NCBI RefSeq assembly: GCF_002899895.1
Contig: NZ_PPEI02000002.1
Span: 1 to 64,000 of the forward strand
Source: Chryseobacterium oncorhynchi
GTDB lineage: Bacteria; Bacteroidota; Bacteroidia; Flavobacteriales; Weeksellaceae
Length of the DNA stretch: 64,000 nt
Direction of reading: 5' to 3'
Shown here: positions 44,606-53,187 of the stretch, piece by piece
Numbering within the stretch: the first letter of the stretch is position 1
Layout of the letters: each line of letters begins with the position of its first letter
Notes under the pieces: generated by a model
What the model was told of the DNA's origin: nothing
Databases searched by the model: none
Seen by the model: only the letters and a program-made list of their open reading frames with translations
Program-made: the position numbers and the translations under genes

Positions 44606-44642
44606 AGAGAGGCTTCAGATTTGAAGTCTCTCTTTTTATTTT
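44606..44642. terminator. Bidirectional terminator between convergent genes
   Basis: AGAGAGGCTTCA (44606-44617) and TGAAGTCTCTCT (44622-44633) pair over 12 bases with one G-T, then TTTTATTTTTAT. It ends the secreted protein gene and may serve the KAS III gene from the other side. Confidence 0.8.
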
Positions 44643-44677
44643 TATGTGGATAACAGAATTCTGTTTCGCTTTAAAAT

Positions 44678-45736
44678 TTAAAATTGATAAACAAAAGAAT
44701 TGATATTCATCCCCGCACCTACGGAAGCAAATAAAACCACATCACCCTTTTGAATACTATGCTGCTCCAATTCACCATTTAAAATCATAGTTAATAAAGA
44801 CGGAATAGTCGCCACACTACTGTTCCCCAGCTTACTGATCACCATAGGCATTATATTCTCAGGAACCGGAGTATCATACAATTGATAAAACCTGTTAACA
44901 ATGGCTTCATCCATTTTTTCGTTGGCCTGATGAATAATAATTTTACTTAACTGATTAATAGAATATCCGCTATTATCTAAACATTTTTTCATAGCATCTG
45001 GCACATTCAGAAGAGCAAACTCATAGATCTTTCTTCCGTCCATTTTAATGAACTTCGTATCCGGACATCCATCATTATTATAGGTTTTCCCAAAATACAG
45101 ATAATCCTTTTCCTTGAATGTATAAGAAGCAGATAAATGAGATTTTATCCCCGCTCCATCATCGTTCCCCACTTCCAAAATAACAGCCCCCGCACCGTCC
45201 GCATAAATCATACTATCTCTATCATGAATATCTACAACACGGGAAAGCGTTTCTCCTCCAATTACCAGGCAACGTTTTGCAATTCCAGACTTGATGAATG
45301 CATTAGCTTGTATAACTCCCTCAATCCATCCCGGACATCCGAACAAAACATCATAAGCCACACAAAAGTTATTTTTAATTCCTAATGTATGTTTTACTCT
45401 TGCAGCAAGACTGGGAACCATATCAGATTGAATTGTTCCGAAACGGACATCTCCAAAATTGTGAGCAAATATAATATAGTCTAATGTTTCAGGATCTATC
45501 CCTGCATTTTTTATCGCAGCCTGAGCAGCAATAACACCTAAATCCGAAGTTACCTGAGTATTATCAGCATATCTTCTCTCTTCAATCCCTGTGATTTTCT
45601 TTAATTTCTCTGTAATGGATGCATTATCTTCTTTTAATAAAATACCATTCTCATTCAGAAAAACATGCTGATCAAAAAAGAGATTGGTTATAGTCTTCGA
45701 TGGAATGTAGTTTCCTACCCCAATAATTTTAGTCAT
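44678..45736 (-). CDS. 3-oxoacyl-ACP synthase III-like enzyme
   Basis: A 352-residue thiolase-fold condensing enzyme. The catalytic triad is complete: C134 in VLFGCPGWIEG, H269 in IIIHQAN, and N305 in KLGNSSVATI. It resembles FabH but has insertions (residues 25-50) and no fatty-acid genes beside it, so it may be a second KAS III acting in a secondary lipid or polyene pathway rather than the housekeeping FabH. It is a single minus-strand gene followed at a distance by frr on the same strand. Confidence 0.87.
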   Translation of the reverse strand: MTKIIGVGNYIPSKTITNLFFDQHVFLNENGILLKEDNASITEKLKKITGIEERRYADNTQVTSDLGVIAAQAAIKNAGIDPETLDYIIFAHNFGDVRFGTIQSDMVPSLAARVKHTLGIKNNFCVAYDVLFGCPGWIEGVIQANAFIKSGIAKRCLVIGGETLSRVVDIHDRDSMIYADGAGAVILEVGNDDGAGIKSHLSASYTFKEKDYLYFGKTYNNDGCPDTKFIKMDGRKIYEFALLNVPDAMKKCLDNSGYSINQLSKIIIHQANEKMDEAIVNRFYQLYDTPVPENIMPMVISKLGNSSVATIPSLLTMILNGELEQHSIQKGDVVLFASVGAGMNINSFVYQF

Positions 45737-45913
45737 TATTTTAATCTTTAATTTCCCGTTTTAGTAATGTTTCAGGAATAATTTTATAAATATAATGAAT
45801 TAACGCAGATACTTATTAATATATTATTATGCAAGGCCTTTATTTCGATAAAAATCTAAAATAACTCAACAAAAAAAGCCTCAAAAAACATAGATAAACT
45901 GATCAAACACAAA

Positions 45914-45944
45914 AAAATAGGCCTCCAAATTGGAAGCCTATTTT
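45914..45944 (-). terminator. Terminator of frr
   Basis: AATAGGCCTCCA and TGGAAGCCTATT pair (one mismatch) around AAT; on the minus strand TTTTTTTGTG follows. It lies about 20 bases past the frr stop. Confidence 0.8.
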
Positions 45945-45964
45945 ATATTTTAAAAAACTTAAAA

Positions 45965-46519
45965 TTATACTTTCATAATTTCAGCCTCTTTTGTTTTAAG
46001 ATGCTCTTCGCAAAGTTTTACATACTTGTCTGTATAAGTTTGGATTTCTTCTTCCACTCCTTTCACAACATCTTCAGAAACTCCATCTAACTTTTTAAGT
46101 TCTTTCAAACCGTCCTGTCTTGCGTTTCTTACTGTAACTTTAGTATTTTCAGCTTCTACCTTAGCCTGTTTTGCCAGTTCTCTTCTTCTTTCCTCTGTTA
46201 AAGGCGGAACATTAAGAATAATATTCTCTCCGTTATTAGAAGGTGCAAAACCTAAGTTTGAATTGATGATAGCTTTTTCAATAGCGTTAATCGCTGTTCT
46301 GTCCCAAGGTTGAATAGAAATGGTCATTGCATCTGGAACAGAAACATTGGCCACCTGGTTGATAGGAGTTGGTGCTCCATAATATTCAACCATTACATCC
46401 TGAACCATTGACGTAGAAGCACGTCCTGCTCTGATTCTTTGAAATGCATGATCCAAGTGCTTTACAGCCGCGTCCATATCATGTTTTACAGATTCTAATA
46501 TAAGATCTAATTCTTCCAT
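45965..46519 (-). CDS. frr: Ribosome recycling factor
   Basis: The start is the ATG at 46519 (MEELDLILESVKHDMDAAV), giving 184 residues, the normal length; an upstream ATG adds 10 residues that do not fit the family. The protein is a three-helix bundle with a small head: HAFQRIRAGRASTSMVQDV, VEYYGAPTPINQVANVSVPD and VPPLTEERRRELAKQAKVEAE are the standard conserved blocks. It frees ribosomes after termination with EF-G. It usually follows pyrH directly; here the two are separated by a plus-strand lipase-like gene. Confidence 0.96.
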   Translation of the reverse strand: MEELDLILESVKHDMDAAVKHLDHAFQRIRAGRASTSMVQDVMVEYYGAPTPINQVANVSVPDAMTISIQPWDRTAINAIEKAIINSNLGFAPSNNGENIILNVPPLTEERRRELAKQAKVEAENTKVTVRNARQDGLKELKKLDGVSEDVVKGVEEEIQTYTDKYVKLCEEHLKTKEAEIMKV

Positions 46520-46998
46520 TATTATATTAAAGTTTGATAAATTACACATGTGTTAATAATACTGAATACCAATTAGTTAAATTCTTCAAAACACCTATAA
46601 ATAAAAGTGTTTTTTACTGTTTATAAACTATTTTTTGCTATTTAGTGCTGCAAAAATAATAATTGTTTTCGAATAATAGGTATTTCCATAGATGGATTTT
46701 ATGGACTTCTGTCTGCTTTGGAAGAAAGGATCCTTTTTTTAACCCTCCTATTTACCTTAAAGTGAAAGGATTCAGGACAAATACTTATATCCTATTTTGG
46801 TTATTTCTACTTACTCATATATCATTTTTAATAACTTATTTTACCTTATTCTATTGAAACGAAGAACATGACTGATTCTTAAATTTGATAATAAATTAAG
46901 ATGACTTGTCATGATGAAAGCGGAAAGGCTTGCGAAAGGCTATTCTATGAAAAAACAACTAATACTCATCTTTAAACTAATTTTAAACCAATCACATT
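46520..46998. promoter_or_regulatory. Intergenic region between frr and the lipase-like gene
   Basis: A divergent promoter region. For frr, TATTTTTG on the minus strand (46652-46659) is a -7 candidate about 130 bases before the start, without a clear -33. For the lipase gene, TTG (46854-46856), a 23-base spacer and TAAATTTG (46880-46887) form a fair promoter. No ORF in the region looks real. Confidence 0.4.
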
Positions 46999-48357
46999 AT
47001 GACAAATCCATCTTTAGATGCCTATCAACAAGTTTTTGGTATGGCAACTCTTGCAAACCGCGCCGGAGGTTACAATGGCACCGGTCTTCAATTGCAGCTA
47101 CAACTTCAGTACGACTTATCTTTTTATTTCAACAATGTTCCACCGGTTAAGATCATGGGACAAAATGATCCTTCAACAGCCGACCCCTCAATTATCCCGT
47201 TTTTAGGCGACTGGGATCTTGTCTGGGGACCTGCTCTGATTGAAGAAACTGACGAAAAAGGCAAGCCTACCGGGGTTGCCGACAACGCATTATATGTAGC
47301 GCAGTGTAACACTGTCGCATTTCCGGGAGGACCTACATTACCAACTTACGTTGTAGCTATTGCTGCTACCAATCCTTCTTCGCTTTATGATTGGGAAACA
47401 GAAGATTTTTCCGTGTCAGAAGTAGTGAACTGGGCAACGTATGATCCTGCTAACTTCACTCCGTCACCTTATAATGGTACTGATCCTTATATTTCAAAAG
47501 GTACGGCTACAGGTATTGGTATACTTCTGGGACTCATAAGTCCGAATCATGCAGCTTCACCCAACACTACGTTACAACAGTTTCTAAGAGGTTTAAACCC
47601 AGACCCAAGTACAGCTATTATATTTTGCGGACACAGTCTTGCAGGAGCACTATCGCCTACCCTAGCCCTTTATCTAAAAGAAAATAAGGATCTTGATGCT
47701 TTTGGGGTCACGCTTGTTTACCCTACTGCAGGACCTACTCCTGGAGAAACAGCATTTGCAAATCTTTTCAATAATGCTTTTCCTCCGCTACCTTCCGGAT
47801 GGAAAGCCCAAACAGGAGATTATCAGAATTGGAACACCATGCACTGGAATGATCTGGATGTAGTCCCTCATGCCTGGCCAGTGTCAGAATTGGGAGAAAT
47901 CGCAAATATATATGGACAGGCAACTACCAATATGACAGCATCCATATTAAAAGCTTTACAAAAGATAGCTATCGATGATTCATCAAAATCAGGAGCTAAC
48001 TATACAAGAATACAAAACAAATCACTTCCAGGTCAACTTCAAAATTCAGACGGGCCCTCGATTAGTATTAAAACACCTCCTGAGACTTTGCATGACTATA
48101 TGCTTCAGTTAGCATTACAACATGTGGGTATGTATACCGGTATTCCTGCTGCAGGATCCGATCCTCAGGTAAATGGTCTTATTTTACCACAGCCATTACC
48201 ACAACAAACCCCATTGAAACTTGTACCTGGAGTAATTAAAGTCCCTCAACTTGAAATTATAATGAAAATAATAAGTCAGATCATTGGCTGGATTTCTTCC
48301 CATTACGTTTTGGTTGAAAAAGAAAATGCCACGCAAAATGTTGAGGCAGATAAATAA
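46999..48357 (+). CDS. Lipase class 3-like alpha/beta hydrolase
   Basis: A 452-residue protein with the class 3 lipase nucleophile elbow G211-H-S213-L-A-G (IIFCGHSLAGALSPTLALYL). A probable catalytic aspartate lies in WNDLDVVPHAW (D285 or D287) and the histidine near H365 or H375 (ETLHDYMLQLALQHVGMY). The N-terminal 200 residues are long for a lipase and include DWDLVWGP and ALYVAQC. No signal peptide, so it seems cytoplasmic or is released another way. It is inserted on the plus strand between pyrH and frr, which are normally adjacent, and has its own promoter and terminator. The substrate is unknown. Confidence 0.8.
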   Translation: MTNPSLDAYQQVFGMATLANRAGGYNGTGLQLQLQLQYDLSFYFNNVPPVKIMGQNDPSTADPSIIPFLGDWDLVWGPALIEETDEKGKPTGVADNALYVAQCNTVAFPGGPTLPTYVVAIAATNPSSLYDWETEDFSVSEVVNWATYDPANFTPSPYNGTDPYISKGTATGIGILLGLISPNHAASPNTTLQQFLRGLNPDPSTAIIFCGHSLAGALSPTLALYLKENKDLDAFGVTLVYPTAGPTPGETAFANLFNNAFPPLPSGWKAQTGDYQNWNTMHWNDLDVVPHAWPVSELGEIANIYGQATTNMTASILKALQKIAIDDSSKSGANYTRIQNKSLPGQLQNSDGPSISIKTPPETLHDYMLQLALQHVGMYTGIPAAGSDPQVNGLILPQPLPQQTPLKLVPGVIKVPQLEIIMKIISQIIGWISSHYVLVEKENATQNVEADK

Positions 48358-48381
48358 TCACTAAAAACTAATATTAAAACA

Positions 48382-48417
48382 AAAACACCTGCCACGATAA
48401 TCGTGACAGGTGTTCTT
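48382..48417. terminator. Bidirectional terminator between lipase-like gene and pyrH
   Basis: AACACCTGCCACGAT (48384-48398) and ATCGTGACAGGTGTT (48400-48414) pair over 15 bases with one mismatch, with T's on both sides. It serves the convergent pyrH and lipase-like genes. Confidence 0.85.
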
Positions 48418-48440
48418 TATATTTTTTCTACTAAAATTGA

Positions 48441-49151
<711 letters not shown>

Positions 49152-49267
49152 TTATTTTTAATAAGCTTTTATTAGGCTTGGTTTCCCAAAAATTTGATTT
49201 TGCAAATATAATCATTAAAAATATTGATAAAAGAAAAATATTTAATTAGAAATAATGTAAGAAATAT

Positions 49268-49297
49268 TTTGAAAAGTACGAAAAAGGATTATTTTTG
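49268..49297 (+). promoter_or_regulatory. Promoter of porQ
   Basis: TTTG (49268-49271), an 18-base spacer and TATTTTTG (49290-49297) match the Bacteroidota promoter. The TTG start codon of porQ lies 18 bases after the -7 element, leaving a short leader of about 13 bases. Confidence 0.65.
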
Positions 49298-49315
49298 CAT
49301 TAATTATAAATTGAG

Positions 49316-50308
49316 TTGAAGAAAATTATCATTTTTTCATTATTTCTATCAGGAATTGTTTCTTATGCGCAAACAGGAACAAATGTTTATCCGTTCTTAA
49401 ATGTACCTGTATCTGCAAGACAGGCTGCTCTGGGTGGAGATGCAATTTCGATAAGAGATTATGATGTTTCCTTTGCTATTGCAAACCCAGCCCTGTTAAA
49501 TAAAGATTCTGATAAGCAGCTTTCTGTAAATGCTACAGCCTACCTGGCTGATTCAAAATACGGAACTATTGCCTATGCCAAGGACTTTGAGAATGGTCAC
49601 ATGGCCACCATTAATGCCCGTTACATGAGCTACGGAAGCATTCCTAGGACAGACGAAAGTGGCTTTCAGGATGGTGAATATAAGGCTTCGGATGTTGCCA
49701 TTGGAGCCGGCTATGCCTATCAGTTTGAAGAAGACTGGACCATTGGTGGAGGATTAAACTTCGTTACCTCAAAAATTGATAATTATACCTCTTCCGCTAT
49801 TTCAGGAACTGCGGGAGTTACCTACCACAACAAAAAAAATAAGGAAGTTCTTTCCCTTGTATTAAGAAATTTCGGTTTCCAGTTGAAATCATTCAACGGA
49901 GTACGTGAAAATCTTCCATTCAGAATTGATCTGGGATATACCAAAATACTAAAGAATTTCCCTCTTGCTATTACGATTACCGCACACGACCTTCAGAAAT
50001 TTGATATTTCATCAGAATATAATGTAGAAGGGCAAAAGGTTAATTCCGGAAGAAAAATTGCCGATCACTTCTCTTTAGGAGCAGAACTATTCCCGGAAAA
50101 AAGCTTTAATATCAGATTGGGATATAATGTAAAAAGAGGAAATGAACTTGCCGTGGCAGATCAGAGAAACTTTTCAGGACTGTCTGCAGGATTTGGAATT
50201 AAGGTTTCAAGGTTTCGTATAGATTATGCACATGTAAGATACCACAACTCATCGAATGTCAACCAGATAGGTGTTTCTATGGATCTTTCCAGCCACAGAG
50301 GAGAGTAA
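49316..50308 (+). CDS. porQ: Type IX secretion system protein PorQ
   Basis: A 330-residue outer-membrane barrel of the T9SS. The start is TTG at 49316; it directly opens the signal peptide (MKKIIIFSLFLSGIVSYAQ) and no ATG fits. VYPFLNVPVSARQAALGGDAISIRDYDVSFAIANPALLN is the family's N-terminal block, followed by FadL-like barrel strands to the end. PorQ works with PorU, PorV and PorZ in the attachment complex that cuts off the sorting domains of cargo such as the three proteins at 4-12 kb. cmk follows 73 bases later, a usual neighbour. Confidence 0.93.
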   Translation: MKKIIIFSLFLSGIVSYAQTGTNVYPFLNVPVSARQAALGGDAISIRDYDVSFAIANPALLNKDSDKQLSVNATAYLADSKYGTIAYAKDFENGHMATINARYMSYGSIPRTDESGFQDGEYKASDVAIGAGYAYQFEEDWTIGGGLNFVTSKIDNYTSSAISGTAGVTYHNKKNKEVLSLVLRNFGFQLKSFNGVRENLPFRIDLGYTKILKNFPLAITITAHDLQKFDISSEYNVEGQKVNSGRKIADHFSLGAELFPEKSFNIRLGYNVKRGNELAVADQRNFSGLSAGFGIKVSRFRIDYAHVRYHNSSNVNQIGVSMDLSSHRGE

Positions 50309-50381
50309 GAAAAATCTTAAATCCATCTTAAAATTTCTTATTATTCCTTGATTTTCTAAAAAAAATCTTGAAATTTGCAGT

Positions 50382-51056
50382 ATGAAAAAACCTGTAATAG
50401 CTATCGATGGGTACTCGTCTACCGGAAAAAGTTCTATCTCCAAGATCATTGCTGATAAGCTAGGACTTATTCATATGGATACAGGAGCGCTTTACAGAGG
50501 AGTTACCTGGTTTGCTTTACAGCACTGTTTGAATGATGATGGCCAAATTGATCTGAATACCCTATTCTCTTCTTTAGATCAAATTCAACTTGAATTTAAG
50601 AATAACAACGGAACATTAATCCTCTATCTTAATAATACAGATATCTCCAAGGAAATCCGTTCCAATGAAGTTTCTGATAACGTAAGCCTTGTTGCCAAGC
50701 AAAAGGAAGTAAGAGACTTTTTGTTGCAATCCCAACGTTCTTTGGCAGAAAAAGGCGGAGTAATTATGGATGGACGTGACATAGGGACAGTAGTTCTGCC
50801 AAATGCGGACTATAAGTTCTTTCTTACTGCCAGCATTGATGAAAGAACCAACAGAAGATTTCTTGAGTTAAAAGGACTTGGAATTGAAGCCGATAAGGAA
50901 CAGGTAAAGCAGAATCTTATCGAAAGAGATAAAATTGATAGCGAGCGTGAAATAGCCCCATTGAAGCAGGCTGACGACGCTATTATTATTGATAATTCTG
51001 AATTGACTAAGGAGGAAACTATTGAACTTATCCTTTCTTACATTGAAAAGATTTAA
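50382..51056 (+). CDS. cmk: Cytidylate kinase
   Basis: A 224-residue kinase that phosphorylates CMP and dCMP. The Walker A loop is in AIDGYSSTGKSSISKIIADKL (residues 6-26; G-x-x-x-T-G-K-S). The nucleotide-binding blocks MDTGALYRGVTW and GRDIGTVVLPNADYKFFLTA and the lid ERDKIDSEREIAPL are all present. It follows porQ on the same strand, an arrangement frequent in flavobacteria. Confidence 0.96.
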   Translation: MKKPVIAIDGYSSTGKSSISKIIADKLGLIHMDTGALYRGVTWFALQHCLNDDGQIDLNTLFSSLDQIQLEFKNNNGTLILYLNNTDISKEIRSNEVSDNVSLVAKQKEVRDFLLQSQRSLAEKGGVIMDGRDIGTVVLPNADYKFFLTASIDERTNRRFLELKGLGIEADKEQVKQNLIERDKIDSEREIAPLKQADDAIIIDNSELTKEETIELILSYIEKI

Positions 51057-51151
51057 CAATTTTTAATAGGAATAAAACCTCCTTTGGTATACAAATTGCA
51101 AGTTTTATCAGTGTAAAAACTAATCTATTATTAACTATTAAAAAACTTATA

Positions 51152-51502
51152 ATGTCTAAAAACGGAAAAAATACAGCAGGTATATTAGCGGGACTTCTTG
51201 CAGGTGCTGCAGCAGGTGTAATCTTAGGAATGTTATATGCTCCTGAAGAAGGAAAAGAAACTAGAAAAAAAATCAAGAATAAGGCTGATGATTTGAAAGA
51301 TCAGGCTAAAAACAAATACGGTGAAGTTTCTGAAAAAGTGAAAGACCAATATGGTAATATCTCTTCTACTTTCAAGGAAACAGCAAACAACGTAGCACAT
51401 ACTATGAAAGACGGGTATGATAAATACAAAGATCAGATTGTTTCTAAAACTGCAGATGTAGTAAAGGATGTAGAAGCAGAATTAAACGATCTTAAAAAAT
51501 AA
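51152..51502 (+). CDS. YtxH domain-containing protein
   Basis: A 116-residue protein. A Gly/Ala-rich membrane helix (residues about 9-29, AGILAGLLAGAAAGVILGM) is followed by LYAPEEGKETRKKIKNKADDLK, the YtxH signature, and then a long charged helix with 11-residue LEA-like repeats (KYGEVSEKVKDQYGNI). Such proteins respond to envelope or general stress. The gene is followed by a strong hairpin and then a holin-like gene, together an envelope stress trio. Confidence 0.9.
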   Translation: MSKNGKNTAGILAGLLAGAAAGVILGMLYAPEEGKETRKKIKNKADDLKDQAKNKYGEVSEKVKDQYGNISSTFKETANNVAHTMKDGYDKYKDQIVSKTADVVKDVEAELNDLKK

Positions 51503-51531
51503 GTAATTTATCTTTTTTAAGTAAATTACAG

Positions 51532-51566
51532 AAAGGAACTTTTGTGCGAAAGTTCCTTTTTTTGTA
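51532..51566 (+). terminator. Terminator between YtxH and holin-like genes
   Basis: AAAGGAACTTT (51532-51542) and AAAGTTCCTTT (51549-51559) pair perfectly over 11 bp, then TTTTTTG. It ends the YtxH message or acts as an attenuator for the two genes that follow 17 bases later. Confidence 0.85.
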
Positions 51567-51582
51567 ACTTTAAAAAAAAACA

Positions 51583-51891
51583 ATGATAGAAACTATTAAA
51601 GAATACGCCTCGAAGAGAATAGATCTTCTGAAAATTGAAGCTACTGAAAAGTCTTCTCTTTCTGCCGGGCTCATTACCTACTTTGTAGTACTGCTTGTTG
51701 CTTTTGCTTTTTTTATTATCCTTTTCAACTTTGGAATTGCATTCCTTATCGGGAAAGCATTGGATAATTATTCTTACGGATTCTTAATTGTTGCAGCCTT
51801 TTATGCTGTTGTAATGGCCTTTGTCATTTCATTCAAAAATAAGATTGTCAATACTGTTGCAGACCAGGTTATTAAATTTTTAAATCATTAA
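51583..51891 (+). CDS. Holin-X/DUF1469-type membrane protein
   Basis: A 102-residue protein with an amphipathic start (TIKEYASKRIDLLKIEATEKSS) and two membrane helices (about 27-52 and 63-83). The KxxxLLKIEAxEK start is typical of the putative holin-X (phage holin superfamily III/DUF1469) proteins, which in Bacteroidota sit beside YtxH genes and are not phage lysis genes. Three bases separate it from the next gene, so the two are coupled. Confidence 0.8.
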   Translation: MIETIKEYASKRIDLLKIEATEKSSLSAGLITYFVVLLVAFAFFIILFNFGIAFLIGKALDNYSYGFLIVAAFYAVVMAFVISFKNKIVNTVADQVIKFLNH

Positions 51892-51894
51892 ACC

Positions 51895-52392
51895 ATGAGC
51901 AGAAAATACGAAAGCATAGAAGAACTAAGAAGAAAGAAAAAACTGCTTCAGGGGGAAATAAATGATTTGGAGAACCTTCTTACCTTTAAGAATACAAAAG
52001 AAAGCCTCAGTGCATTTACCAATGGCCTGAGTGATCAGTATCTTCAGGAAAAAGTAGATGAGGACGGTGATGAAAAAGTAGTTTTAAGAAAGGATGTCAT
52101 TGCCAAACAGCTTACCTCGGAAGTAAAAGATCTATTGATTAGTAAGAATACAGCTGTGGGACTTGCAAATTCTGCATTCAAGGGAAATATTGCAGACAGC
52201 CTCGTTAAACTGGGTGTTACAGCAATTGTGGGCAACTATGCCAAAAAAAATATGAAAAGCTCTAACTGGAAGAACAAACTTGTAGGTGCAGCTTTGATAT
52301 ATCTGGCTCCTATTGCCTTGAAATTCGTGAGAAAAAAACTGGAAGAATACCAGAAAAACAAAAGCGTTTCCAGCATGGAACAGCTTATATAG
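51895..52392 (+). CDS. Conserved hypothetical protein of the YtxH/holin cluster
   Basis: A 165-residue protein. It begins with a charged coiled helix (IEELRRKKKLLQGEINDLENLL), carries KDLLISKNTAVGLANSAFKGN in the middle, and has a weakly hydrophobic segment (VGAALIYLAPIALKFV, about 137-152) near the end. It is read in the same operon as the holin-like gene. I recognise the genomic arrangement but not a function; a membrane-associated stress protein is the best guess. Confidence 0.7.
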   Translation: MSRKYESIEELRRKKKLLQGEINDLENLLTFKNTKESLSAFTNGLSDQYLQEKVDEDGDEKVVLRKDVIAKQLTSEVKDLLISKNTAVGLANSAFKGNIADSLVKLGVTAIVGNYAKKNMKSSNWKNKLVGAALIYLAPIALKFVRKKLEEYQKNKSVSSMEQLI

Positions 52393-52464
52393 AAGTTAGA
52401 AGCTAGAGGTTAGCATGAATCTATTGATAACATCTGACTTCTAGCTTCTAATATCTAATTTCTA
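52391..52464. repeat. Dispersed intergenic inverted repeat
   Basis: TTAGAAGCTAGAGGTTAG and CTGACTTCTAGCTTCTAA are inverted copies with 16 of 18 matches. ACTTCTAGCTTCT here (52437-52449) is also at 19693-19705. It sits between two convergent genes and may fold into a hairpin that ends both messages. Confidence 0.65.
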
Positions 52465-53187
52465 TTTTGAAAATAACTGCCCTAAAATAATCCCGGCCGC
52501 CATTGATACATTCAGGCTTTCCGTAGACTGGGCTTTTCCAAACCTTGGAATCGTGATGCATTTTTGCAGCAGTTTTTCCGTTTCGGGCCTCATTCCGTTT
52601 CCTTCGTTTCCTAAAATTAGATTGATCTTTTCAGGCCTGTCAAAGGTATAGAGGTTTTCTCCATCCATATCCGTTCCGATATTCACATTCTCTGTTTTAG
52701 AAAGATACTCAACAAGGTCTGTATAAACCATATTTACCCTTGTGAATGATCCCATGGTAGCCTGAATCACCTTTGGATTGTAAAAATCCACAGTATCTTC
52801 ACTGCAAATGATCTGTTCTATCCCAAACCAGTCTGCCAATCGGATAATGGTTCCTAAATTTCCCGGATCCTGAATACCATCCAAAACGAGTTGTATATTC
52901 TTATCCACCCACGTTTCTTCTTCTGCCAGATAACACACGGCAACAGAATCTTTTGGGGTTTTAAGAAAACTGATTTTTTTTAACTCATTTTCAGAGATAT
53001 GAGTCACAGGGATATCGGTACGGTCCAATTTTTGTGGATCGGTTGATAATATTTCTTTAACTTTAAAGTTAGAATTAAAAAGTTCACAAATGATTTTATT
53101 ACCTTCAACCAAAAACAAATTGTATTTTTGTCTGAACTTCTTTTTATCTAAAGATTGTAAAACTTTTATTGTATGAGCTGTAAGCAT
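52462..53187 (-). CDS. SpoU/TrmH-family RNA 2'-O-methyltransferase
   Basis: A 241-residue methyltransferase from the ATG at 53187 (MLTAHTIKVLQSLDKKKFR). An upstream frame start at 53205 adds 6 unlikely residues. An N-terminal substrate-binding domain (FRQKYNLFLVEGNKII) precedes the knotted SPOUT domain with the three family motifs: LDGIQDPGNLGTIIRLADWFG (N and R in place), LILGNEGNGM, and SLNVSMAAGIILGQL. It methylates a ribose in rRNA or tRNA; the target is not clear. Its start overlaps head-to-head with the start of the BamA/TamA-type gene. Confidence 0.9.
   Translation of the reverse strand: MLTAHTIKVLQSLDKKKFRQKYNLFLVEGNKIICELFNSNFKVKEILSTDPQKLDRTDIPVTHISENELKKISFLKTPKDSVAVCYLAEEETWVDKNIQLVLDGIQDPGNLGTIIRLADWFGIEQIICSEDTVDFYNPKVIQATMGSFTRVNMVYTDLVEYLSKTENVNIGTDMDGENLYTFDRPEKINLILGNEGNGMRPETEKLLQKCITIPRFGKAQSTESLNVSMAAGIILGQLFSK

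Noticed and set aside
46663-46857. A hydrophobic 64-codon ORF between frr and the lipase-like gene
   Set aside because: It needs a TTG start with no leader signal, and the hydrophobic run is what AT-rich DNA yields by chance. The stretch also holds a promoter candidate for frr.
50348-50377. TTG plus GAAATTTG as a promoter of cmk
   Set aside because: The -7 element lacks the TA start, and it ends 5 bases before the ATG, which would need a leaderless message. Read-through from porQ is simpler.
51583-52392. Holin-like gene as evidence of a prophage
   Set aside because: No lysin, tail, capsid, integrase or terminase gene is nearby, and this holin-X/DUF1469 type is a regular chromosomal neighbour of YtxH in Bacteroidota.
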